DNA of 12,786 nt from the NCBI GenBank assembly GCA_003644895.1, contig QNDO01000022.1, forward strand, positions 1 to 12,786, in the 5' to 3' direction. Below are positions 6,703 through 12,786 of the stretch, piece by piece. Below the pieces are notes generated by a model, which was not told the origin of the DNA, ran no database searches, and saw only the letters and a program-made list of their open reading frames with translations. Numbering within the stretch: position 1 is the stretch's first letter; the number at the start of each line of letters is the position of its first letter. The stretch comes from Candidatus Hydrothermota bacterium (lineage in GTDB: Bacteria; Hydrothermota; Hydrothermia; UBA1063). A program made the position numbers and the translations under genes.

Positions 6703-7889
6703 TGGCTGTCAAAAATAGAAAAAGAATGGCTTTAACAGGAAATGAGGCATATGCCTATGCAATGAAACAGATTAATCCAGATGTGGTGGCTGCATACCCT
6801 ATTACTCCTGCCACCGAAATCGTCCAGATTTTTGCTAAATATGTGGCAGATGGTCTGGTAAATACCGAATTTGTACCTGTAGAATCTGAGCACTCGGCAA
6901 TGTCGGCATGTGTTGGTGCTTCGGCTACAGGTGCAAGAGTTATGACCGGAACAGCTTCCCAGGGACTGGCATTGATGCACGAGATTCTCTACATTGCATC
7001 TTCACTCCGGCTCCCTATAGTAATGGCTGTGGTGAATAGGGCTCTTTCCGGCCCAATTAATATACATTGTGATCATTCTGATACAATGGGTTCAAGAGAT
7101 GCAGGGTGGATTCAGGTATATACTGAAAATGCCAATGAAGCATATCATTCTGTTATTATGGGAATAAGGATAGCGGAGACTGTGAATCTACCACTTATGG
7201 TAACCCTGGATGGATTTATTATCAGCCATGAGATGGAGGTTGTAGAAGTTCTTGAGGACCAAGAAGTTCAGGAATTTATAGGTGAGAGAAAGCCTTTATA
7301 TAATATTCTTGATGTGGATAATCCTATAACAGTGGGACCTCTGGATCTTCAGGACTACTATTTTGAACACAAGAGGCAACAGGTTGAAGCAATGAAATAC
7401 GCCAAAGAAGTGATTAAGAGCGTGGTAGAGGAGTATAACAAAAAATTCGGGACAGACTTTCCAGCATTTATAGAGCCGTACAGAATGGAGGATGCAGAAT
7501 ATGCAGTGCTGGCTATGAGCTCTGCTGCTGGAACCATGAAAGAGGCAGTAGATCTGATGAGGGAGAAGGGAGAAAAAGTCGGCCTGGTGAGGCTCAGAGT
7601 TTTCAGACCGTTCCCATTCGAGGAATTAAGAGAAGTTTTCAAAAATATTAAAGCAATAGGGGTTATGGATAGAGCAGATTCTCTTAATACTATGGGGGGT
7701 CCGGTGTTCAATGAGACCAGGTCGGCTCTTTATGATCTTGAAACCAGGCCGAAAATGATGGGATTTGTTTTTGGTCTCGGTGGTAGAGATTTTCCCATAG
7801 AAGATGCTATTCATATTATAGAACGTGTGAAAGCTCTCAAAGAGGGCAAGAAGGTTGATATGGTTGAATATATTGGTGTAAGAGAATAG
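6702..7889 (+). CDS. porA: Pyruvate (2-oxoacid):ferredoxin oxidoreductase, alpha subunit (plus-strand complex)
   Basis: The 395-residue alpha subunit, with the pyrimidine domain and substrate pocket of an OFOR. Motifs in order are YPITPAT (32-38), VESEHSAMSA (60-69), TASQGLALMHE (84-94), NRALSGPINIHCDHSD (112-127), SRDAGWIQ (131-138), DYYFEHKRQQVEAM (218-231), FRPFPFEELR (301-310) and GLGGRD (358-363). The NIHCDHSD segment and the YYFEHKRQQ stretch match what I remember of T. maritima PorA, which points to pyruvate as substrate. AAGGAGG before the start supports the chosen ATG. It differs from the minus-strand alpha in the pocket region (PPWSIWTEQND there), so the two complexes have probably been separate for a long time. 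Confidence 0.92.
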   Translation: MAVKNRKRMALTGNEAYAYAMKQINPDVVAAYPITPATEIVQIFAKYVADGLVNTEFVPVESEHSAMSACVGASATGARVMTGTASQGLALMHEILYIASSLRLPIVMAVVNRALSGPINIHCDHSDTMGSRDAGWIQVYTENANEAYHSVIMGIRIAETVNLPLMVTLDGFIISHEMEVVEVLEDQEVQEFIGERKPLYNILDVDNPITVGPLDLQDYYFEHKRQQVEAMKYAKEVIKSVVEEYNKKFGTDFPAFIEPYRMEDAEYAVLAMSSAAGTMKEAVDLMREKGEKVGLVRLRVFRPFPFEELREVFKNIKAIGVMDRADSLNTMGGPVFNETRSALYDLETRPKMMGFVFGLGGRDFPIEDAIHIIERVKALKEGKKVDMVEYIGVRE

Positions 7890-7898
7890 GAGGGAAAA

Positions 7899-8852
7899 AT
7901 GGCTGAAAAACTTACATTAAATTTAAAAGAACTTTCGAAGAGAACAGAAGGTCTTGCATCTGGGCACCGTGCATGTGCCGGGTGTCCTTTCCCTGCAATT
8001 ATCAAGATGATTCTCGGTGCAGCGGATGACCCTGTAGTTGTCGCCAATGCTACGGGTTGTATGGAGGTTGTTACCACAATTTTCCCCTACACAGCCTGGC
8101 CTGTGCCGTGGATACATAATGCCTTTGAGAATGCAGCTGCTACTATATCAGGTGTGGAATCAGCCTATAAGGCTTTACTCCGGAAGGGTAAAATCCCTGG
8201 AAATAAAAAGATTAAGTTTATTGCTTTTGGAGGAGACGGCGGTACTTACGATATAGGGTTGCAGAGTTTGTCTGGTGCCATTGAAAGAGGGCACAATTTC
8301 CTCTATGTTCTTTATGATAATGAAGGTTATATGAATACCGGCATCCAGAGGTCAAGCGCAACCCCATTTGCTGCCCACACTACCACATCTCCTGCAGGTA
8401 AAGTAATCCCCGGAAAAACCCAGCACAGAAAGGACCTCACAGAGATTGTAGCCGCACATAATCTTCCCTATGCTGCCCAAGCGTCACCCAGTCACTGGAA
8501 TGACCTTATAAGGAAGGTTAGAAAAGCTCTCAGTGTGGAAGGCCCCACTTTTATTTCGATTATTTCACCATGTGTCCCTGGATGGGGATATCCTGAACAT
8601 ATGTCAATCGAGCTTGCCAAACTGGCAGTGGAAACAAAATTCTGGCCTCTTTATGAGGTGGAAAACGGCTACTACAAAATTAACTACAAGCCGCGTAATC
8701 CACTTCCAGTTATAGAGTTTTTAAAGCCACAAGCAAGATTTAAGCATATTTTAAACAGACCGGATCTGATAGAAGAAATTCAAAGGTTTGTTGACGAAAG
8801 GTGGGAGAGACTCCTCTGGCTGGAGCAGAGGAAGCCTGAAGAGAACAAATAA
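7899..8852 (+). CDS. porB: Pyruvate (2-oxoacid):ferredoxin oxidoreductase, beta subunit (plus-strand complex)
   Basis: The 317-residue ThDP- and [4Fe-4S]-binding subunit. The ThDP/Mg site is GGDGG (111-115) with N141 and YMNTGIQ (144-150). Probable cluster ligands are C26, C29, C54 and C225. The 25-residue gap from C29 to C54 equals that in the minus-strand paralogue, an internal check on the assignment. The stretch ATGCMEVVTTIFPYTAW, followed by IHNAFENAAATISGVESAYKAL, is very like T. maritima PorB as I remember it. The start has an AGGAGGG SD and lies 9 nt after the alpha stop. Nine nt separate its stop from the universal stress protein gene, so that gene is in the same transcript. Confidence 0.92.
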   Translation: MAEKLTLNLKELSKRTEGLASGHRACAGCPFPAIIKMILGAADDPVVVANATGCMEVVTTIFPYTAWPVPWIHNAFENAAATISGVESAYKALLRKGKIPGNKKIKFIAFGGDGGTYDIGLQSLSGAIERGHNFLYVLYDNEGYMNTGIQRSSATPFAAHTTTSPAGKVIPGKTQHRKDLTEIVAAHNLPYAAQASPSHWNDLIRKVRKALSVEGPTFISIISPCVPGWGYPEHMSIELAKLAVETKFWPLYEVENGYYKINYKPRNPLPVIEFLKPQARFKHILNRPDLIEEIQRFVDERWERLLWLEQRKPEENK

Positions 8853-8861
8853 GAGGCAGGT

Positions 8862-9734
8862 ATGTATAAAAACATTCTTGTACCCTTTGATTTTTCTGCA
8901 GGTTCATTTCACGCTCTTGAATATGCTGCAAAATTTAAAGAGACATGGAATTCCAGGATTACGCTTATTCATGTATTCCCATGGACTCTTAGAGAACTTA
9001 TCAATTTTTATGCTGACACACTGAATATAGCAGAACTGGAGAAAAATCTTGAGGAACTACGGAACAAAGCCCAGGATAAACTTTCCCGGGTAGTTTCTAC
9101 ATTCCAAGACTCAGGTATAAAAGTGCATGCTATTTTCAGGGAAGGGATCCCCTATCTCGAAGTATTGAAAGAATCTGAGAACGGATATGATTTAATTATA
9201 ATAGGAGTTTCTCATAAAAAAACCGGCTTTGGCATAACTCCATGGAAGGTGACTAGGAAGAGTCGGATTCCGTGTCTTGTTGTTAAGCAGAGCAGGAAAA
9301 AAGTTAAATTCTCAAGGATTCTTTTCCCCACGGATTTCTCACAACACTCTAAGAAAGCTTTTGAAGATGCTAAGAAACTTGCGGATAGTTTTGGTTCAGA
9401 GATTGTCGTGCTGAATGTAGCAGAGCTTTACCCAGCTGTTGCAGGAGAAACTGAAGTTCCATTTTCCATTGGAGATGTAGAGGTATTAAAGAAGTCAATT
9501 CTCGGAAGGCTAATGAGCGAATTTAATTTTGAAAAGGCCTCTTTTGCAGTGCTGGAAGGCATGGATGCTGGAACTGAAATTTCAGAATACGCTCGAAGGG
9601 GAAAATTTGATCTTATTGTTATGCCCACTCATGGAAGAACGGGATTTGAACGCGCCTTCATGGGAAGTGTTACTGAAAAGGTGCTGAAATTATCCAGAAC
9701 TCCAGTACTTGTCCTCAAGGGACTCAAAAAGTGA
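8862..9734 (+). CDS. Tandem universal stress protein (two UspA domains)
   Basis: A 290-residue soluble protein made of two UspA folds in one chain (about 1-143 and 149-287). Each begins with a typical strand and aspartate: YKNILVPFDFS and FSRILFPTDFS. The C-terminal domain keeps most of the UspA nucleotide motif (PTHGRTGFERAFMGSV, 255-270), with proline replacing the first glycine of the classical GxxG. The N-terminal domain has only GVSHKKTGFGITPWK (115-129) and lacks the closing G-S/T, so it probably does not bind ATP in the usual way. It is the last gene of the plus OFOR operon, 9 nt behind beta, with a modest GAGG SD. A role in sensing energy or redox state beside pyruvate oxidation is inference; the family has diverse and often unknown functions. 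No intrinsic terminator follows it. Confidence 0.9.
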   Translation: MYKNILVPFDFSAGSFHALEYAAKFKETWNSRITLIHVFPWTLRELINFYADTLNIAELEKNLEELRNKAQDKLSRVVSTFQDSGIKVHAIFREGIPYLEVLKESENGYDLIIIGVSHKKTGFGITPWKVTRKSRIPCLVVKQSRKKVKFSRILFPTDFSQHSKKAFEDAKKLADSFGSEIVVLNVAELYPAVAGETEVPFSIGDVEVLKKSILGRLMSEFNFEKASFAVLEGMDAGTEISEYARRGKFDLIVMPTHGRTGFERAFMGSVTEKVLKLSRTPVLVLKGLKK

Positions 9735-9744
9735 GATTTCGGGC

Positions 9745-9773
9745 TTGAACGTTCAGTTAACACAAATTATATT
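9745..9773 (+). promoter_or_regulatory. Predicted sigma70 promoter of the tRNA-Gly gene
   Basis: The -35 is TTGAAC (9745-9750; 4 of 6 consensus bases), the spacer is exactly 17 bp, and the -10 is TATATT (9768-9773; 5 of 6). The predicted start near 9780 is about 5 nt before the mature tRNA. A perfect 10-bp palindrome, TGAACGTTCA (9746-9755), overlaps the -35. This promoter may also serve the DHH gene behind the tRNA. Confidence 0.6.
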
Positions 9774-9784
9774 TTATATACCAG

Positions 9785-9857
9785 GCGGGTGTAGCTCAGG
9801 TGGTAGAGCATCAGCTTCCCAAGCTGAGGGTCGCGGGTTCGAGTCCCGTCACCCGCT
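9785..9857 (+). tRNA. tRNA-Gly, anticodon CCC
   Basis: All cloverleaf arms can be drawn by eye. The acceptor stem GCGGGTG/CACCCGC has seven perfect pairs. The D arm is GCTC/GAGC. The anticodon stem TCAGC/GCTGA encloses TTCCCAA, giving anticodon CCC, which reads GGG glycine codons. The variable loop has 5 nt, and the T arm GCGGG/CCCGT (one G-T wobble at the stem base) encloses TTCGAGT. The discriminator base is T, as usual for bacterial tRNA-Gly. The 3' CCA is not encoded; six T residues follow the acceptor stem at once, so CCA must be added enzymatically. The mature length is 73 nt. The RecJ-like gene starts only 21 nt downstream. Confidence 0.96.
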
Positions 9858-9878
9858 TTTTTAATTTGGCAGGTAGAT

Positions 9879-11438
9879 ATGGGAAAATCAGATGAGGGTT
9901 TGAAAGAACAGATAGTGGAGAAATTCAACATACCGGAGGAGCTTGCAGAGGTTTTAATAAAAAAAGGTGTTACGAATATCGACTTAGCTGAAGCTACATT
10001 CAATCCTGTTCTGGAGAATTTACAGCCACCATCCACACTGCCAAATCTTTATCCTGCTGTGGACAGGATACTAAGAGGTGTGGGTAAAAAAGAGAACATT
10101 CTTGTTTTTGGACATGAAGATGCTGATGGTATAACCTCTACCGTTATACTCCTTAAAGCTATTAAACAGCTTGGAGGAAATGCTTCCCATTATATCCCTT
10201 CCAAGAAAAATGAGGGGTACGGCCTTCAACCTGAAACAATTGATGAATTCAAACGAAGAGGTGTGCAGCTTATTGTTACAGTTGACTCCTGCTCTTCCTG
10301 TATTGAAGGTGTTGAATATGCAAAAAAGGCAGGTATAGATGTTGTCATAACTGATCATCATGAACTTCCTGATATCTTGCCCGATACTTATATTGTTAAT
10401 CCCAAAGTGGGAGGAGGTTCATTTCGGTATCTCGCAGGAGTCGGAGTATCATTTAAAGTGGCGTGGGAACTGCTCAAATTAAAGCTAGGGTGGGATCTAA
10501 ACGAAATGAGGAATAACCTGCCAGAATTTTTTGTCCTCACTATGGTGGGCACCATTGCCGATAGAGTTCCTCCTTTCTGTGAAAATAGGATTTTCATTAA
10601 CGAGGGCAGGAAGCTTTTTGATTGGTTCAATTCTCCGTATTTGAAAGCTTATGAATCTTACAAAAAACAGAAGCCTTCTATTGAAAACCTCATCTCCATA
10701 ATATCTGCAGGTAAGTCCACTAACGGGGAGAATGTAGGAGTAAAATTGTTAATGGCTCAGGACCCTGCGGATGCGGAAGAGTATCTTATCCCCATACTCG
10801 ATGCCATAGATAAGTGGCAAAAAACCACCCAGGAACTTCTTGAAGAGGCCAAGAAGAGGGTAAAAAGAGTAAGAGACTACATAGTGATAGATATGGAGAA
10901 TGTGGAGCCACAGTATTTGGGTTTTCTCGCTTCTCAGTTAAAGGATGCTTATGGAGTTCCTACAATTGTTCTTGGCAGAAAAAGTGGTGGCAAAGCAGTA
11001 GCAGAAGTTAGGGCCCCTTATGGATTTAACTCTCTCGATGTATTAAACGAACTATCGCATCTTTTTATAGATTACGGTGGACATGCGCCTGCAAGTGGTT
11101 TTAGTCTTGATGAGTGCGATGTTCCAGAGCTTATAGAAGAACTGGAAATTTACTTCAAAAATAACCCATTTAACCCAGGGATGCCTTATAGTGATCTTGA
11201 AGTAAACGGGTCAAAAAATAAATTTTTCTTCGAATCTCTTGCAAGACTGGGGGAATTGGGCGTTGATTTAAGGGTACTTTTTAAAGGTGTTAAACTGGGT
11301 GAAATTAAGGAAAATTTAAAAGGCTTATCTGTAATTGATACAGAAAGCTTACTGGATCTGTATCCTGCTGATAAAAGTGTGGCCATTCTCCTGGTGAGTT
11401 CACCCCAGGGAATAAGGGTTGAGAAATTACTTGTTTAA
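9879..11438 (+). CDS. RecJ-like DHH/DHHA1 phosphoesterase
   Basis: A 519-residue DHH-superfamily protein related to the single-strand-specific 5'-3' exonuclease RecJ, with probable Mn2+/Mg2+-dependent phosphodiester cleavage in DNA repair or recombination. Motif I is FGHEDADGITS (77-87), with D81 and D83. Motif II is VTVDSCSSC (133-141), with D136. Motif III is TDHHE (158-162), the DHH itself. Motif IV is GTIADRVP (224-231), with D228. The DHHA1 motif is YGGHAPASGF (399-408), and the last ~85 residues could form the RecJ-type OB domain. It is a little shorter than typical RecJ (about 560-580). Oddities are histidine-glutamate before the motif I aspartates, where RecJ has DYDVDG or DFDADG, and a CxxC (C138, C141) beside motif II in place of the usual DNG. 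RecJ itself, an archaeal-type GAN-like nuclease or an oligonucleotide phosphodiesterase are all possible. The SD is weak (AGGT). Its 3' end overlaps thiL by 12 nt on opposite strands. Confidence 0.85.
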   Translation: MGKSDEGLKEQIVEKFNIPEELAEVLIKKGVTNIDLAEATFNPVLENLQPPSTLPNLYPAVDRILRGVGKKENILVFGHEDADGITSTVILLKAIKQLGGNASHYIPSKKNEGYGLQPETIDEFKRRGVQLIVTVDSCSSCIEGVEYAKKAGIDVVITDHHELPDILPDTYIVNPKVGGGSFRYLAGVGVSFKVAWELLKLKLGWDLNEMRNNLPEFFVLTMVGTIADRVPPFCENRIFINEGRKLFDWFNSPYLKAYESYKKQKPSIENLISIISAGKSTNGENVGVKLLMAQDPADAEEYLIPILDAIDKWQKTTQELLEEAKKRVKRVRDYIVIDMENVEPQYLGFLASQLKDAYGVPTIVLGRKSGGKAVAEVRAPYGFNSLDVLNELSHLFIDYGGHAPASGFSLDECDVPELIEELEIYFKNNPFNPGMPYSDLEVNGSKNKFFFESLARLGELGVDLRVLFKGVKLGEIKENLKGLSVIDTESLLDLYPADKSVAILLVSSPQGIRVEKLLV

Positions 11439-12386
11439 TTCTTCAAGGTGATCATATCCCATTTGTGATATTTCTTTATCTTCTCCTTCAAGTCTCATGA
11501 TGATTCTTCCAGTTCCATCAGCGGCATGACCAATCTTCGTCACAAGGGGGTGAGAAATATCATCCGGTGACGAAAAAGCAACTTCATATTCTTCACCACT
11601 CTGAATGGCTTTTAGCAAAAGTAGTTTTTTTTCAAAGTCTAACTTTTTCACCTCTGGATGCAGGGGGATACTTTCGCCTTCTATAAAGATATCCATCCCA
11701 GACATTTTTGCCATTCTGCTGAGATCGAGACCCAATCCATCTGAAATATCAATAGCCGCATTAATTCGATATTTTTGTTTTAATTCTTTCATAAGATTTA
11801 TTCGTGGCTCAGGATAAGCAAATTTTTCTCTCAGTATTTTCAATACTTCCTTGTCTATCTCAAGAAGTCCATATATCGAGTCGAGAAACATAAGTGTGCG
11901 TCCAAGATCTCCTGTCACATAAATATAATCACCGTTCTTAACACCACTACGGGTGAGATAATAATCCTTTTCCACTTCTCCCAGTACGGTTATAGTCAGT
12001 CGGAGTCTGCTGCCCTTTACGATATTTCCACCACCTATAGAAAAATGGTAGTTTTCCTGCAATTCTTTGATACCCTGGTATATGGAAATAATATTGTTTT
12101 CATTGAGATAAGGAGGTACTTCGAGGTCTACCAGTATAGTCAGTGGAATACCTCCCATTGCCGCGATGTCCGACAGAGCTCCTGCGCATATCCTGTAGCC
12201 AATTTCCCTGAAAGACAAAATTTTGGTGGTAAAATGAACATTCTCCAATCCTGTGTCTACTGTGAGTAACAGCAATTTATCCGAATCGTGTTTCAAGACA
12301 AGTGTATCATCACCATTGGGAACGATAATCTCTGGAGTGATTCCCCAGAATTGTTGGAGTTTTTGCAATAGATCATCTTCACGCAT
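11427..12386 (-). CDS. thiL: Thiamine-monophosphate kinase
   Basis: ThiL phosphorylates thiamine monophosphate with ATP to give thiamine diphosphate, the cofactor needed by both OFORs in this window. The 319 residues (E. coli about 325) hold the family motifs in order: NGDD (24-27), TVDTGLENVHF (42-52), LSDIAAMGG (71-79), TRSGVKNGDYIYVTGDLG (145-162), AIDISDGLGLDL (211-222), SGEEYEV (263-269) and the C-terminal GYDHL (310-314). Two points differ from the usual sequence. The normally conserved GGD, whose aspartate binds metal in characterised ThiL, reads GGGN (118-121), and the usual GEDYE/GDDYE reads GEEYE. The fold and remaining metal-binding aspartates (D26, D27, D44, D73, D213, D216) look intact. 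There is no SD, and the best predicted transcription start falls on the ATG. The gene ends inside the tail of the convergent DHH gene. Confidence 0.92.
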   Translation of the reverse strand: MREDDLLQKLQQFWGITPEIIVPNGDDTLVLKHDSDKLLLLTVDTGLENVHFTTKILSFREIGYRICAGALSDIAAMGGIPLTILVDLEVPPYLNENNIISIYQGIKELQENYHFSIGGGNIVKGSRLRLTITVLGEVEKDYYLTRSGVKNGDYIYVTGDLGRTLMFLDSIYGLLEIDKEVLKILREKFAYPEPRINLMKELKQKYRINAAIDISDGLGLDLSRMAKMSGMDIFIEGESIPLHPEVKKLDFEKKLLLLKAIQSGEEYEVAFSSPDDISHPLVTKIGHAADGTGRIIMRLEGEDKEISQMGYDHLEELNK

Positions 12387-12392
12387 GTTATA

Positions 12393-12421
12393 ATATTAAG
12401 GATAAATAGGCTATTTTACAA
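12393..12421 (-). promoter_or_regulatory. Possible promoter of a leaderless thiL transcript
   Basis: Read on the minus strand, TTGTAA (12421-12416), a 17-bp spacer and TAATAT (12398-12393) form a plausible -35/-10 pair. A start seven bases downstream falls at 12386, the A of the thiL ATG. No SD lies between the -10 and the ATG. TATTAT (12395-12390) is an alternative -10 with a poorer 20-bp spacer. The region is AT-rich, so chance matches are likely; readthrough from the HD-GYP gene is the alternative. Confidence 0.38.
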
Positions 12422-12439
12422 TATGCAGAAACCAAAATT

Positions 12440-12786
12440 TCAGGTAATTTTCCTGTAGATTTCCTTAACCAGTTTAATATTATCAAGGAAGATATTGGCT
12501 ATTTCAGGGTCAAAATGATGACCCCTCTCTTCTGCGATATATTCTATTGCACTTTCAATGGACCATGCTTTTTTATAAGGTCTGGATGTAACAAGGGCAT
12601 CAAAAACATCAGCAATGGCCACAATTCTTGCCTCAAGAGGAATTTTTTTACCTTTTAAGCCTTCTGGATATCCTTTTCCATCAAATCTTTCATGATGATA
12701 TAGAGCGATATTTTTTGCATACTGAAAAAGGGGATATGGGGTTTCTCCTATTATCTGAGCCCCGTATATTGTATGTTTTTGCATTA
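12440..12786 (-). CDS. HD-GYP domain protein, C-terminal part (5' end beyond window)
   Basis: The C-terminal 115 or so residues of an HD-GYP domain, a bacterial metal-dependent phosphodiesterase that breaks down cyclic di-GMP. Visible, numbered from the methionine at 12784, are HHERFDGKGYPEGLKG (30-45), with the HHE metal-binding pair and the GYP signature at 38-40, then RIVAIADVFDALVTSRPYKKAW (53-74, with D59) and HHFDPEI. These are canonical and suggest an active enzyme. The conserved HD pair (HDIGK) and any N-terminal sensory domain lie past the right edge. The reading frame is open to that edge, and the methionine at 12784 lies inside the domain (KHTIYGAQIIG), so it is not the true start. 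The protein ends soon after the domain. The gap to thiL is 53 nt with no clear terminator. The input signal cannot be known. Confidence 0.93.
   Translation of the reverse strand, partial: MQKHTIYGAQIIGETPYPLFQYAKNIALYHHERFDGKGYPEGLKGKKIPLEARIVAIADVFDALVTSRPYKKAWSIESAIEYIAEERGHHFDPEIANIFLDNIKLVKEIYRKIT

Noticed and set aside
9735..9784. Terminator for the plus OFOR-usp operon
   Set aside because: No stable hairpin with a T-run can be drawn; the stretch is better explained as the tRNA promoter.
9767..10036. Minus-strand open frame of 89 codons across the tRNA
   Set aside because: Its end (GDGTRTRDPQLGKLMLYHLSYTRL) is the well-known false protein obtained by translating the antisense of a tRNA gene; the rest is antisense to the DHH gene.
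11392..11403. Inverted repeat GGTGAGTTCACC as a terminator
   Set aside because: Only two unpaired bases remain for the loop, no T-run follows, and it lies inside the DHH coding sequence.
1..12786. CRISPR array, mobile element, phage or defence island
   Set aside because: No spaced repeats, transposase, integrase, terminal inverted repeats or defence-type domains were found; coding is dense and looks like core metabolism.

Overview
The window looks like ordinary chromosome from an anaerobic, fermentative bacterium. The bacterial signs are sigma70-type -35/-10 pairs, strong Shine-Dalgarno (SD) sites, tightly overlapping operon genes and an HD-GYP cyclic-di-GMP phosphodiesterase. The anaerobic sign is two complete four-subunit 2-oxoacid:ferredoxin oxidoreductases (OFORs). 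Arginine is mostly written AGA/AGG, and one OFOR closely resembles, as I remember it, Thermotoga PorGDAB. Both fit a thermophile-rich lineage, but the species cannot be named from sequence alone.

Layout. Two large operons run apart from a 117-bp region at 5723-5839. The leftward (minus) operon encodes OFOR gamma (5144-5722), a fused delta/GltD-like iron-sulfur subunit (4042-5154), alpha (2874-4031), beta (1945-2877), an M18 aminopeptidase (589-1923) and a DASS/SLC13-type anion transporter cut by the left edge (1-584). The rightward (plus) operon encodes a second OFOR in the order gamma, delta, alpha, beta (5840-8852), then a tandem universal stress protein (8862-9734). A tRNA-Gly(CCC) with its own promoter follows at 9785-9857. 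It sits 21 nt before a RecJ-like DHH phosphoesterase (9879-11438). That gene overlaps, tail to tail, a thiamine-monophosphate kinase (11427-12386, minus). The right edge holds the C-terminal part of an HD-GYP protein (12440-12786, minus).

How the genes fit together. Both OFORs would oxidatively decarboxylate 2-oxoacids to acyl-CoA, CO2 and reduced ferredoxin, or run in reverse. The plus-strand set is probably pyruvate:ferredoxin oxidoreductase. The minus-strand set differs in its alpha substrate region and has an elaborate delta subunit, so it may use another 2-oxoacid or another electron partner. The aminopeptidase and anion transporter behind it suggest a link between peptide breakdown, 2-oxoacid oxidation and carboxylate movement (inference).

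No mobile element, CRISPR array, phage gene or defence system is visible. The most distinctive points are the delta subunit, in which a shrunken and probably cofactor-poor GltD-like domain lies between the two parts of PorD; the divergent promoters whose -35 boxes are 1 bp apart; the unusual motifs of the DHH protein; and an apparently leaderless thiL.
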